This document shows, one piece after another, positions 48,299-55,613 of a stretch of 58,138 nucleotides of DNA. This stretch comes from a virus, in IMG/VR virus record IMGVR_UViG_3300042691_039422, positions 1 to 58,138 of that record. One strand, written 5' to 3'. How positions within the stretch are numbered: position 1 is the first letter of the stretch; the number at the start of each line of letters is the position of its first letter. Under the pieces are notes generated by a model. That model had not been told where the DNA came from and did no database searches. It worked only from the letters and a program-made list of their open reading frames with translations. Position numbers and translations under genes: made by a program.

Positions 48299-49637
48299 GG
48301 CGGATGGGTTCCTCGATGAGGAGGGCGGGGGAGAGGGAGGCGGGGGACTTCCAGTTGATGGGAAGTTCAAAGCCGGAGATGAGGGTCCGGGAGACGGTGG
48401 TGGGCAGGGGGTTGGGGTTCTCGATCTGGAGCGCGTAACCGAAGCCGGGGGTGGAGATGAGGGTATTGAAGGAGACGGTGGCGGAGGAGTTTTGGAGGGC
48501 GATGCCCCAGCCCGGGCGCTTGGGGAAGAGAATGAGGTTGTGAGAGAAGGTGCCGGAGGTGTGGGTGCCGTAGGACATGGGGTGGCCGATGCCGATGGCG
48601 TTGCCGCACGAGGAGAAGATGTTGGAGGTGATGGTGTAGGTGCCGCCGCGGCATTGGACGCCTGCGAAGCCGGGGTTGTGGACGAAGGTGGTGGAGAGGT
48701 TGCGGGTGCCGGCACCGGCGACGAAGTAGAAGCCCTGGTTGAAGGTGGTGGGGAGGCCGACGTCGTAGAGGACGCAGTCGGTGGCCGAGAAGAACTGGCA
48801 GGCGGAGACGTAGACGCCCTGGTTGTGCTGGAAGGAGGAGGCCTGGCGGAGGATGATGGTGCGGTGGAGGCGGACAGTGCCGGCGCCTGGCATGGTGAGG
48901 CCTTCGACGGCGAGACCGATGGCACCGCCTTCGAGGATGCAGTCCTGGATCAGGAGGTTGTGGGCGGGTCCGTAAGCGCGGATGAGGGCGGAGTGGGAGG
49001 GCGTGCCGATCAGGTGGAGCGAGTCGATGACGATGTCGGAGACGGAACCGGAAAGGTGGATACCCACGGGTGATCGACCGTTGAGAGTGATTCGAGGTCG
49101 CTCTCCGTCAGGGCCATGTAGACCCGCCAGAATGAGCGGGCGGCCTGGCGTGCCCCCCATGTCGAGTATGGGTGCGGTGACCGTGTACGGGGTGGATCGC
49201 CAAGGGAGATGGATGATGCCAGGAGTCCCGTTGACACCAAGGTGGGTCTCTTGGGGCAGTCGAGCAAGAAGAGGTGCCAGGTCCAGAGTGAAGGATGGCG
49301 GCACTGGGTCAGGGACAGGGGCGAGGAGGACAGGGCAGGAGGGGCAGAGAGGTGGGATGAAGCCGGTGTCATCGGGGCCTCCAGTGACGACGGAGAGCAG
49401 GGTGGTGCGGTCCGCGTCCTCGGGATAAACGGAGTTGCCGTTGATGTCGATGGAGTGGGCGGGTGATGGGAGGGGTGCGCCCGCGAGGCAGGCGTCGAAG
49501 GCGGTCAGGTCGGCGGTGGTGATGCGGCCGTCGAGGTCCCAGTCGTACTGCGGGACCGGGGCTTCCGAGGCGTAGACGGTCTGGTTGTGGGCGACCTGCG
49601 TGGGGAGGAGGAACGAGAAGACGAGGGCGGCGAGCAT
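48186..49637 (-). CDS. Secreted beta-helix protein with dockerin-like EF-hand module
   Basis: 483 residues, start 49637 with AAGGAG. A signal-peptide-like leader (LAALVFSFLLPTQVA) is followed by a dockerin-type calcium-binding pair: DWDLDGRITTADLTAFDACL (about 27-46) and DINGNSVYPEDA. Residues about 120-450 form repeated short strands with Gly/Asn/Ser turns (for example IVIDSLHLIG, LLIQDCILEGG), the signature of a right-handed parallel beta-helix as in pectate lyase-like depolymerases or tailspikes. A phage protein with a dockerin and a leader suggests export or host-derived origin. Motif copies 49468 (APLPSP) and 48282. Confidence 0.65.
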   Translation of the reverse strand: MLAALVFSFLLPTQVAHNQTVYASEAPVPQYDWDLDGRITTADLTAFDACLAGAPLPSPAHSIDINGNSVYPEDADRTTLLSVVTGGPDDTGFIPPLCPSCPVLLAPVPDPVPPSFTLDLAPLLARLPQETHLGVNGTPGIIHLPWRSTPYTVTAPILDMGGTPGRPLILAGLHGPDGERPRITLNGRSPVGIHLSGSVSDIVIDSLHLIGTPSHSALIRAYGPAHNLLIQDCILEGGAIGLAVEGLTMPGAGTVRLHRTIILRQASSFQHNQGVYVSACQFFSATDCVLYDVGLPTTFNQGFYFVAGAGTRNLSTTFVHNPGFAGVQCRGGTYTITSNIFSSCGNAIGIGHPMSYGTHTSGTFSHNLILFPKRPGWGIALQNSSATVSFNTLISTPGFGYALQIENPNPLPTTVSRTLISGFELPINWKSPASLSPALLIEEPIRHDVTPPTIPWPLLISRPARHFTPSHSTLTYLPTSPDR

Positions 49638-49661
49638 GAGTGATCTCCTTTGGGGGAGATC

Positions 49662-50048
49662 TTAGGGGCGGGAGGCGTAGCGGGGGGACTGGGCCTTCTT
49701 GATGAGGGCGAGGACTTCGGGGAGCTTGCGTTCCCTGTGGTCGTTCCAGTAGGCAAGGTCGATGGTGGATCGAAGGTGGGGTTTGGGAAGACCGAGAGCG
49801 CGGCCGAGACGTGTGCGGATGCGGGACTCCATGGTCTTTTCGGTGAGGGTCGGGTGGCGGCCGTTACCGACGACGTGTTCGACAGCGCCGAGGAGACAGC
49901 AGGCGCCCCGCTTCCCGTCTGCGGTGTAGCGGAACGTGTTGTTCTTGCACCAGCGGCGGGGGACCGAGAGGAGTTTGTGCATTTCGCGGAGGGTGTGGAG
50001 TTCGGGGTTGGCCCGGGGCGGGCACGGCGATGGGAGGGGTAGTGGCAT
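49662..50048 (-). CDS. DUF6197-like protein (copy 1)
   Basis: 128 residues from ATG 50048. Key features are RRWCKNNTFRYTADG (about 31-45), the cysteine pair in ACCLLGAVEHV (about 49-59), and the C-terminal block AYWNDHRERKLPEVLALI. These match a small family (DUF6197-like) typically described in phages and actinobacteria. Two further copies lie at 54222 and 54604. Function is unknown. The N-terminal Pro-rich start includes a one-base variant of the motif. Confidence 0.6.
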   Translation of the reverse strand: MPLPLPSPCPPRANPELHTLREMHKLLSVPRRWCKNNTFRYTADGKRGACCLLGAVEHVVGNGRHPTLTEKTMESRIRTRLGRALGLPKPHLRSTIDLAYWNDHRERKLPEVLALIKKAQSPRYASRP

Positions 50049-50051
50049 GGG

Positions 50052-50312
50052 TCAGGTCCGGGGGATGAACCAGGTGGAGTAGGGGTCGGAGGTGAGGCGG
50101 ACGAAGATGGCGGAGGTGCCGTCGGGCATGACGGTGGCGGGCTCGAAGCCGAGGGGCTTTTCGGCTCGGAAGCGGTAGTAGATCAGTTCGACGGCGTGTT
50201 CGGCGCTGAGGCCGTCGATGGAGATGGTGATGGATGAGGGGCGGTCAGGGACGTGGATGTGGGGGACGCGGTGAGAGAGGGTGCAGGGAGTGACCTCGAA
50301 GTGGAGGGGCAT
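50052..50312 (-). CDS. Small hypothetical protein
   Basis: 86 residues from ATG 50312. Beta-rich, with VPDRPSSITISIDGLSAEHA followed by VELIYYRFRAEKP. No family recognised. The preceding gene overlaps its 5' end by 130 bases. Confidence 0.5.
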   Translation of the reverse strand: MPLHFEVTPCTLSHRVPHIHVPDRPSSITISIDGLSAEHAVELIYYRFRAEKPLGFEPATVMPDGTSAIFVRLTSDPYSTWFIPRT

Positions 50313-50545
50313 GGGGTGGGGTCCGGGAGGGCGAGGGGGGTGTATGTGTAACGGGAAATGGGTAGAAGGGGTGGGAAGGAGGAGGCGGAGAAGTCGATGC
50401 CGATGAAGTTGTGGTTGAGGTGGGCGACGCGGTGGATTCCGACTCGGGCCCAGTAGTCTTCGGCGGTGAAGCGGACGGGTAGGTGGGGGAGGAGGTCGTC
50501 GCGGGTCAGGGCTGTGCCGGCGGCGGCGAGGTCGCGGGGTCGCAC
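50183..50545 (-). CDS. Small hypothetical protein, GTG start
   Basis: 120 residues from GTG 50545, chosen because AGGAG lies eight bases upstream. The first about 75 residues (RFTAEDYWARVGIHRVAHLN) look like a real small domain. The final 45 residues overlap the next gene and are Ser/Thr/Pro-rich, probably unconstrained. It overlaps the stop of the TM-protein gene. Confidence 0.5.
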   Translation of the reverse strand: MRPRDLAAAGTALTRDDLLPHLPVRFTAEDYWARVGIHRVAHLNHNFIGIDFSASSFPPLLPISRYTYTPLALPDPTPCPSTSRSLPAPSLTASPTSTSLTAPHPSPSPSTASAPNTPSN

Positions 50546-50769
50546 GGGGGTTTCTCCTGGGGAGGGGGCTTTGGGCGCCAGAGGATGATGTCGCTGGAGC
50601 GCTCGATCAGGAAGGAGATGAGGATGCAGGGCCACACCAGGGTCATGGCAAGGTAGACCAGGAGGTCAAGGAGGGAGATGGGGCGACGGTGGACTCGCTC
50701 GTAGGCGAAGATGGAGAGGAGGGCCAAGGTGCCGAGCGCGAGGTAGACGAGGGTGATGATCAGCCACAT
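50506..50769 (-). CDS. Small membrane protein
   Basis: 87 residues from ATG 50769. Two hydrophobic segments are visible: LIITLVYLALGTLALLSIFA (about 3-22) and LLVYLAMTLVWPCILISFLI (about 36-55), with a proline-rich tail. It could be a holin-like or immunity protein. It overlaps the previous gene by ten bases and the next by forty. Confidence 0.55.
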   Translation of the reverse strand: MWLIITLVYLALGTLALLSIFAYERVHRRPISLLDLLVYLAMTLVWPCILISFLIERSSDIILWRPKPPPQEKPPCDPATSPPPAQP

Positions 50770-51080
50770 GGGTTGTTTCCGGTTCCTTTCTCCCGGGGTG
50801 GGGGGACTTCGGTGGGCTCGGTTGGGAAGAGGGAGCGGGAACCGGTGTGTTTGGAGAGGCGGTGCAGGGTGGCGTATGCGAGATTGATGGCGTGGGTGAA
50901 GTCGGCGAGGTGTTCGGGGAGCCAGAGCATGGCGCGGTGGACCATGACGGCGTTCCGGCTGGCCGAGATCTCGAAGGCTCCGACCGCCTGGAACCGGTCG
51001 TCCTCCTTGCGGAAGTCGGTGGCGAACGTGACGACCTCGCCGTCCATGATGGTGCGACGGCTGCATTGGTGGACCGTCAT
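50760..51080 (-). CDS. Small hypothetical protein
   Basis: 106 residues from ATG 51080 (ATGA overlap, AAGGA upstream). Mixed alpha/beta, with VVTFATDFRKEDDRFQAVGA and later MVHRAMLWLPEHLAD. No family recognised. It belongs to the coupled chain running from 51999 to 50760. Confidence 0.5.
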   Translation of the reverse strand: MTVHQCSRRTIMDGEVVTFATDFRKEDDRFQAVGAFEISASRNAVMVHRAMLWLPEHLADFTHAINLAYATLHRLSKHTGSRSLFPTEPTEVPPPREKGTGNNPCG

Positions 51081-51307
51081 GCCTTTCCTTCCTGCCGCGT
51101 GGTGCGGCTGTTGTTTTTCTTGGCTTCGTCCAGTTTTCGCCGGAGTTCTTCGTATGGCGTGAGTGGGAACGCGGGCGCGCCGGGACTGGCACACATGCAG
51201 CCGTCGAGTGTTCCGCACGCGGGGCACCGAAACTCGGCAAAGATGTCGTCGTTGGACGCTCCGCACTTGCGAGCGAGCGTGACGAAGAAGCGGGCTAGTC
51301 GTGTCAT
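51077..51307 (-). CDS. Small CxxC zinc-finger-like protein
   Basis: 76 residues from ATG 51307 (ATGA overlap). Contains CPACGTLDGCMC, giving four cysteines in 12 residues, typical of a metal-binding knuckle, followed by a charged helix (EELRRKLDEAKKN). Codon choice is less C-rich than the surrounding genes. No family confirmed. Confidence 0.5.
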   Translation of the reverse strand: MTRLARFFVTLARKCGASNDDIFAEFRCPACGTLDGCMCASPGAPAFPLTPYEELRRKLDEAKKNNSRTTRQEGKA

Positions 51308-51999
51308 GTGGTTCCCTTCCCCTCGCGTGCGGCTTCGGCGGCGGTGCGGGTGGAGAAGCAGTCGCGAATGTCGGCGCAGTCGTGGTAAGGGCCACCCCAA
51401 TTGACCAGCGCGCCGTCCGACGCGGTTCCTTGCTCGTAGTTGTTGAGGGTGACGCGGAAGCTCTCGGTAACGGGCTGATGCTTTTCGCCAACAGGCACGC
51501 CAGCGAGCCACACTTGGCAGTTGTTCCCGACAATGAAACCGTCTGCGGTTGTAACGATCTCGCCCAGCACCTTCCGCACGTTCCCCTGCTCGTCGATGAA
51601 GCCCGCCGCCTTGCACTTCTCCACCGTCGCGTTCGCGGCGGCAAGTTGCTCCCACGCATTGAGCGGGAGGTAGTACGCAACGTGTTCCTGCCCGCATCCG
51701 TTCGCGTCGCAGTTGTGTTCCTCGCCCAACTGCGTGAGGCTGTCGGCCATGATTGAGACATGCGTGTCGTTCATGAACGCGACGACGGGGCGGAATCCGG
51801 CGGGCACATGCTCGGTGGAATATTTCGCCATGCGACGTTGCAGCGAGGCAAGCTGCTCGCGGGCGGCGGCGAGGTCGCGGGTGAGGGTGGCGATCTGCGC
51901 GTCTTTCTTGTCCGCCAACGCTTCGGCTGCGATGGTGACCGTGCCTTCCGGGTGTCCCTTGCTGTTCTTGCTGAAGTCGTACTTGTCTTTGATGTTCAC
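51304..51999 (-). CDS. Hypothetical protein with atypical codon usage
   Basis: 231 residues from GTG 51999, overlapping the previous stop (GTGA). The N-terminus is hydrophilic, a helix (ATLTRDLAAAREQLASLQRR) suggests a coiled coil, and the second half has strands and a Cys/His cluster (NCDANGCGQEHVAYY). The gene is more balanced in base composition and uses more A/T-ending codons than its Pro/Ser-rich neighbours, suggesting separate acquisition. No family recognised. Confidence 0.55.
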   Translation of the reverse strand: MNIKDKYDFSKNSKGHPEGTVTIAAEALADKKDAQIATLTRDLAAAREQLASLQRRMAKYSTEHVPAGFRPVVAFMNDTHVSIMADSLTQLGEEHNCDANGCGQEHVAYYLPLNAWEQLAAANATVEKCKAAGFIDEQGNVRKVLGEIVTTADGFIVGNNCQVWLAGVPVGEKHQPVTESFRVTLNNYEQGTASDGALVNWGGPYHDCADIRDCFSTRTAAEAAREGKGTT

Positions 52000-52217
52000 T
52001 TCTTCTTCGCTCCCTTCGGGGTGAGGGCGGGGTGGGTGAGGCCGGTGGGGGTGAGGTGGGTCAGGAGGTGGGGGGGATCGGCCGAGGGGCGCGTCGTGAT
52101 GAGGGAGTGGGAGGCGAGGGAGCGGGCGAGGTGCGTGAAGGAGGTGAGGTAGGGGGCGGGGTGGCGGGCTGCGATGGCACGGAGGAGGCCTCGCTGGGCG
52201 GCGGTGAGGGGTGGCAT
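51996..52217 (-). CDS. Small winged-helix-like protein
   Basis: 73 residues from ATG 52217. The pattern LTAAQRGLLRAIAARHPAPY with later LTPTGLTHPALTPKG resembles a small winged helix-turn-helix with a beta wing. It overlaps the LuxR-type gene by 157 bases and has no ribosome site, so it would depend on coupled translation. It may be a DNA-binding regulator. Only one of the two overlapping frames may be functional in the shared stretch. Confidence 0.45.
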   Translation of the reverse strand: MPPLTAAQRGLLRAIAARHPAPYLTSFTHLARSLASHSLITTRPSADPPHLLTHLTPTGLTHPALTPKGAKKK

Positions 52218-52666
52218 GCGTGGTAGAGGGAGGCGGCGTGGATGTGCGGGAGGATGGAGTCGGGGCCTGAAGAGTAGGCCAGGGAGTGGGAGATCAGGCG
52301 AGCCGCGGACGCGCGGGTGGGGGAGTCCGAGGGGAAGAGGGAGAGGGAGAAGGGGGCGGGGTAGGCGGAGAGGAGGGAGGTGAGGAGGGAGTGGTCCAGG
52401 AAGGAGAGGGAGAGGGGTGGGGGTGCGGCGCCGAAGAGGGCGATGAGGGAGGTGTGGGAGGTGACGTTGGTGGAGCGGTAGATGGCCTGGGCGTGGGAGC
52501 GGACGGTCTCGGTCGAGCGGTGGATGAGGCGGGCGGTGGTGGGGATGTTGTAGCCGGAGAGGAGGTAGGGAAGGACCAGGCGCTGGGTGGAGGTGAGGGG
52601 CGAGACGAGGTCGGGTCGGCGGTGCTGGAGGGTGGTGCCGACGATCAGGGGCAAGTCTTCAGCCAT
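52061..52666 (-). CDS. LuxR-type helix-turn-helix protein
   Basis: 201 residues from ATG 52666 (GGAG upstream). Residues about 24-78 match the LuxR/GerE DNA-binding domain: LTSTQRLVLPYLLSGYN, then TARLIHRSTETVRSHAQAIY, then SLIALFG. The rest is Ser/Pro-rich, and the last about 50 residues overlap the next gene in another frame. LuxR-type domains bind DNA as dimers. It has no receiver or autoinducer domain, so it may be a phage transcription regulator. Confidence 0.65.
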   Translation of the reverse strand: MAEDLPLIVGTTLQHRRPDLVSPLTSTQRLVLPYLLSGYNIPTTARLIHRSTETVRSHAQAIYRSTNVTSHTSLIALFGAAPPPLSLSFLDHSLLTSLLSAYPAPFSLSLFPSDSPTRASAARLISHSLAYSSGPDSILPHIHAASLYHACHPSPPPSEASSVPSQPATPPPTSPPSRTSPAPSPPTPSSRRAPRPIPPTS

Positions 52667-53189
52667 GGGAGGCTCCGGGGGTGGGGCGAAGGGTGAGGGC
52701 GTATGCCACGTTGGAGAGGTCGGAGAGGAAGGAGGGCGTGGCGGGGATGATGAGAGGGGGCCCGCCGCTGGGGGTGTGGAGGGCGAGGATGGAGGGAGGG
52801 CCGGCGTGGAGGGTGGCGGTGAAGGAGGCGGTGGAGCAGGTGAAGGTGTTGGTGGTGGGGTCGGCGGTGAAGGTGACGAGGGGAGAGGTCTGGTCGAGGG
52901 GCAGGGAGGCGGGGGTGACGGGAAGGTGGTAGTTGAGGAGGTCGAAGGAGACGCGGGCGGCCGAGGGGAGGGCCAGGAGTTCGAGGACTTCCTTGGGGGT
53001 GTTGGGCTCGGAGCCGAGGCGGGCGGTAAGGAGGTGGGTGAGGTCGAGGAAGGAGGAGATGCCGTCCCGGGAGTCGATCGAGGGTGGGTGGAAGGTGCGG
53101 TGGATGCGGGCGAGGGCTTGGACGATGAGGGGCGGGAGGGAATCGCGGACAGCGACGAGGGCGGAGAGTTCTGCGGATCGGAAGTGCAT
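52659..53189 (-). CDS. Hypothetical protein
   Basis: 176 residues from ATG 53189 (GGAG upstream). A helical N-terminal half with FRSAELSALVAVRDSLPPLI is followed by beta-leaning segments (TFTADPTTNTFTCSTASFTA). No family recognised. It precedes the LuxR-type gene with an 8-base overlap, so the two may be co-regulated. Confidence 0.5.
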   Translation of the reverse strand: MHFRSAELSALVAVRDSLPPLIVQALARIHRTFHPPSIDSRDGISSFLDLTHLLTARLGSEPNTPKEVLELLALPSAARVSFDLLNYHLPVTPASLPLDQTSPLVTFTADPTTNTFTCSTASFTATLHAGPPSILALHTPSGGPPLIIPATPSFLSDLSNVAYALTLRPTPGASHG

Positions 53190-53256
53190 GGGTGGGTGAT
53201 CTCCGGGGGTGAGAGGGGAAGGGCGGGGTAAGGGGTGGGGGACTAAGGGCTGGGGC

Positions 53257-53294
53257 AAAGAAAAAGCCCCTACTCCCGGTGAGGGGAGAGGGGC
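53257..53294 (-). terminator. Rho-independent terminator
   Basis: On the minus strand a stem GCCCCTCTCCC/GGGAGTAGGGGC is followed by TTTTTCTTT. It lies after the gene ending at 53321 and is one of the clearest terminators in the minus arm. Confidence 0.85.
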
Positions 53295-53320
53295 ATAGGA
53301 GCCTGCCATGCCGGGCAGGA

Positions 53321-54145
53321 TTAGGGGAGGCGGGCGTTTCCGCCAGCGTCGAAGGGTGCGGCGGGTGAGGAGGTGGGGTTGTGGGCGGCCACGGTGGATG
53401 GGGAGGGGTGCGGAGAGGTGACGTTGAAGGAGCGAAGGGCGGCCGCGGTCAGGGGGGAGGACGAGAAGGCGGGGGAGTCGCACTCGGCGTCGAGGTTGTC
53501 GCGTTCGAGGTCGGTGTCGGCGGTGGGCGAGTTGATTTCGAGGGTGTGACGGCGGTCGCGACGGTCGAGGCGGGTGAGCGTCTCTTCGGGGGAGACGGGG
53601 GAGAGGGTGACCTTGCAGTAGGCGTTGATGGCGACGGGACGGAGGACGGGCTGGGCCGGGCAGTCGTTGCGGCGGGCCGCGGAGACCATGAGGGGGAAGG
53701 CGAGGGAGTCCTGGACGCGGGTCTCGCCGAGGATGTGGGAGGGGCCGTAGACGGGGTGAGCGGGGCCTGGCTTGGGGAGGGCGTAGAGGGGCACGGGGAC
53801 CCAGAGGATCTGGCGGGGGAGGTCGCGGACGGAGCCGTGGGGACCGGCGGTGGTGAGGACGCAGTCGAAGGATGGGGAGGGGGTGATGCCGTTGCGGCCG
53901 CCGATGATGCAGGGGTTGGAGGAGAGCTGGAGGGTGCGGATGAGGGACTGGAAGGCGGCAAGGGATTCGCGGGCATCGAGGGCACGCTCGCGGGCGTCGA
54001 GCTCGGCGGCCTTCGCGGCGAGGGCGGCGGGGAGCAGGGTCTCGGGGGTGATGAGGTGGGCAGGGAGGTCACCGTCGAGGCCGGCGTTGCGGCGCTCGTG
54101 GTTCTTGAGGGCGCGAGCCCAGTCGGGAATGTGAGGCGAGGGCAT
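53321..54145 (-). CDS. Hypothetical protein
   Basis: 274 residues from ATG 54145 (AGGAG upstream). A helical, charged N-terminus (AALAAKAAELDARERALDAR) leads to a mixed alpha/beta centre including LPRQILWVPVPLYALPKP, then an Asp/Arg-rich part and a Ser/Ala-rich tail. A motif copy (53401-53410) lies in the tail. No family recognised. Flanked by strong hairpin terminators, so it is probably an independent transcription unit. Confidence 0.5.
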   Translation of the reverse strand: MPSPHIPDWARALKNHERRNAGLDGDLPAHLITPETLLPAALAAKAAELDARERALDARESLAAFQSLIRTLQLSSNPCIIGGRNGITPSPSFDCVLTTAGPHGSVRDLPRQILWVPVPLYALPKPGPAHPVYGPSHILGETRVQDSLAFPLMVSAARRNDCPAQPVLRPVAINAYCKVTLSPVSPEETLTRLDRRDRRHTLEINSPTADTDLERDNLDAECDSPAFSSSPLTAAALRSFNVTSPHPSPSTVAAHNPTSSPAAPFDAGGNARLP

Positions 54146-54172
54146 GGGTTACTCCTATGAAACAGACAGAAC

Positions 54173-54213
54173 AGTGTTGTGGCCTGCCTGACGAACGCAG
54201 TGAGGCAGGCCAC
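54173..54213 (-). terminator. Long perfect hairpin
   Basis: A 16-base stem (GTGTTGTGGCCTGCCT with its complement) encloses a 13-base loop. On the minus strand it is followed by TGTTCTGTCTGTTTC. It lies between DUF6197-like copy 2 and the preceding gene and is likely a terminator, possibly with dual function. Confidence 0.75.
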
Positions 54214-54221
54214 AACACACG

Positions 54222-54614
54222 TCAGGAGAGGCGGGCGATGGCGGCGTCGAGGAGAGCGAGGATGTCAGCGTGGGTGCGGCCGTGGAAGTCGTTCCAGACG
54301 CGGACGGAACGGCGTTCGAGAAGGACGCAGAGGATGTCGTTGGCTTCGAGGAGGGGGCGGGACTCGACGACGACGGGGGAGAGTTGGGAACCGCCGGAGG
54401 CGCGTTCGAGGGCGCCTTCGAGACAGAGGCAGCAGGCGAGGGGAGCGTTGCCGTTGGAGGAGACGGCGATGCCGCCGGGACGGAGGGCGTCGGGCCATGC
54501 GGCCCAGTGGAATTGGGTCCAGGCGTCGGGGTGCGAGAGGAGGGAACGGGTGCGGGTGAGGACTTCGAGGGCGGTGGTGGCGGGTGGGAATGTGGGGAGG
54601 GGTTCAGCGAGCAT
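54222..54614 (-). CDS. DUF6197-like protein (copy 2)
   Basis: 130 residues from ATG 54614 (AGGAG upstream). Contains APLACCLCLEGALERA (about 58-73) and the C-terminal block RVWNDFHGRTHADILALLDA, the two landmarks of this family. It overlaps copy 3 by 11 bases and shares a similar length, pointing to tandem duplication. Function unknown. Confidence 0.6.
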   Translation of the reverse strand: MLAEPLPTFPPATTALEVLTRTRSLLSHPDAWTQFHWAAWPDALRPGGIAVSSNGNAPLACCLCLEGALERASGGSQLSPVVVESRPLLEANDILCVLLERRSVRVWNDFHGRTHADILALLDAAIARLS

Positions 54615-54987
54615 GGGCGGAGGTCTCCTGTTCGATGGCGAGGTCGAGAGCGGCGAGGATGTCGGCGTGCGTGGTCTTGGGGTTGTCGTTGAACGCGGCG
54701 AGGAAGTTGGTGGAGGTCGCGCGGTGAAGAACGTCGTAGGTGGGGTCGCAAACACGCTCGCGGGCAATGGTGTGAAGGACGCCGGAGGTGCGGATTGCGG
54801 CGCCGACGAGACAGCAACAGGACACGGGGGTGCTAGGGTCTGCGATGTCGTCAAAGCGGACGGCGTTGCCCGAGGGGTGTTGGGCAAGGCAGTGGCGAGT
54901 CCAGTGGGAGGGGTTGGAGAGGACGGTGCGGATGCGGGTGAGGTGTTCGAGGGTGGAAGTGGGAGGGGTGGGGTACGTGGGGATCAT
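54604..54987 (-). CDS. DUF6197-like protein (copy 3)
   Basis: 127 residues from ATG 54987 (AAGGAG upstream). Family landmarks are VSCCCLVGAAIRTSG (about 54-68) and AAFNDNPKTTHADILAALD. The first codons include the complement of motif copy 54961 (TPPTS). Paralogue of copies 1 and 2, suggesting either dosage or diversification. Confidence 0.6.
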   Translation of the reverse strand: MIPTYPTPPTSTLEHLTRIRTVLSNPSHWTRHCLAQHPSGNAVRFDDIADPSTPVSCCCLVGAAIRTSGVLHTIARERVCDPTYDVLHRATSTNFLAAFNDNPKTTHADILAALDLAIEQETSAHAR

Positions 54988-54996
54988 GGGGGCTCC

Positions 54997-55341
54997 TTAG
55001 AGGCGGGTGACGGGGAGTGGGTTGGGGCGCTTGAAGTTGTAGGCGATGATGCGCTCGGCGAGGGGAGTGGAGGGGTTGCCGAGGGCGATGATGTGGGTGA
55101 GGTCGGAGTGGTCGGCGAAGAGGGAAGGGGCTGGAGTGGCGGGGGCGATGAGGTGGACGTTGAAGTCGTGGGGGGTGTCGTGGAGGGCCCAGTCGCAGGC
55201 GAGGCAGTGGGAGATGAGGCCGTTGCTGCGGAGGGAGTCGGGGGCGCCGTGTTCGGAGACGAACATGTTGAGGAGGCGGAAGACTTCACGCATACGGGCG
55301 GTGGGGGAGGGGACGTCGAAACCGAGGGCGAGGACGTGCAT
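54997..55341 (-). CDS. Hypothetical protein
   Basis: 114 residues from ATG 55341 (AAGGAG upstream). The sequence is well-mixed with VFRLLNMFVSEHGAPDSLRS and ISHCLACDWALHD. An alpha/beta fold is likely. No family recognised. Confidence 0.55.
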   Translation of the reverse strand: MHVLALGFDVPSPTARMREVFRLLNMFVSEHGAPDSLRSNGLISHCLACDWALHDTPHDFNVHLIAPATPAPSLFADHSDLTHIIALGNPSTPLAERIIAYNFKRPNPLPVTRL

Positions 55342-55352
55342 GGGGGGACTCC

Positions 55353-55553
55353 TTAGAGGGGACGGGGATGGGCGTAGCCGCCGGTCGTGGGGTCGTGTTT
55401 TTCTCCGGTGGCATTGGGCGAGACAGGCAGACCTTTCAAGGCGAGCGCCCAATTGGCTTGGTCGAAGAGGATGCGGAGTAGGGGGAGGTCCTGGGCTGAG
55501 ACTTTGTTGCAGAGGTGGAAGTAGGCTTGTTCGAGTTCTTTCGCGGTGTGCAT
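55353..55553 (-). CDS. Small hypothetical protein
   Basis: 66 residues from ATG 55553 (AGGAG upstream). Helical N-terminal two-thirds (TAKELEQAYFHLCNKVSAQD). Upstream lies a stop-motif variant-hairpin-CTTTCACCCCAGGAG arrangement shared with the previous intergenic region. No family recognised. Confidence 0.55.
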   Translation of the reverse strand: MHTAKELEQAYFHLCNKVSAQDLPLLRILFDQANWALALKGLPVSPNATGEKHDPTTGGYAHPRPL

Positions 55554-55613
55554 GGGGGGGCTCCTGGGGTGAAAGACCCTCCGGCCCCGGCAGGGGATGG
55601 GAGGGGCGAGAGG

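Larger units (their letters stand above)
33..54970. repeat. Dispersed GGGAGGGGTG motif family
   Basis: Exact cores read by eye. GGGAGGGGTG on the plus strand starts at 1753, 5167, 6572, 7589, 15132, 20003, 24304, 24706, 25881, 28050, 30009, 30630, 31576, 31738, 33375, 35617, 38686, 40198, 40638, 44171, 44688, 48282, 49468, 53401 and 54961. The complement CACCCCTCCC starts at 33, 2056, 2654, 5125, 10160, 20709, 24243, 28829, 38072 and 43644. The 33 copy recurs at 58102 in the terminal repeat. Many copies extend to (G/C)ATGGGAGGGGTG. One-base variants occur near 14031, 14650, 36663, 39673, 43737, 50032, 55588 and 56113. Copies lie between genes and inside genes in every frame, which points to selection or spread at DNA level. 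Function unknown. Confidence 0.9.

Noticed and set aside
33-54970. GGGAGGGGTG as ribosome-binding sites
   Set aside because: Most copies are not followed by a start codon at a suitable distance. In the minus arm the mRNA carries the C-rich complement, and separate GGAG sites are present.
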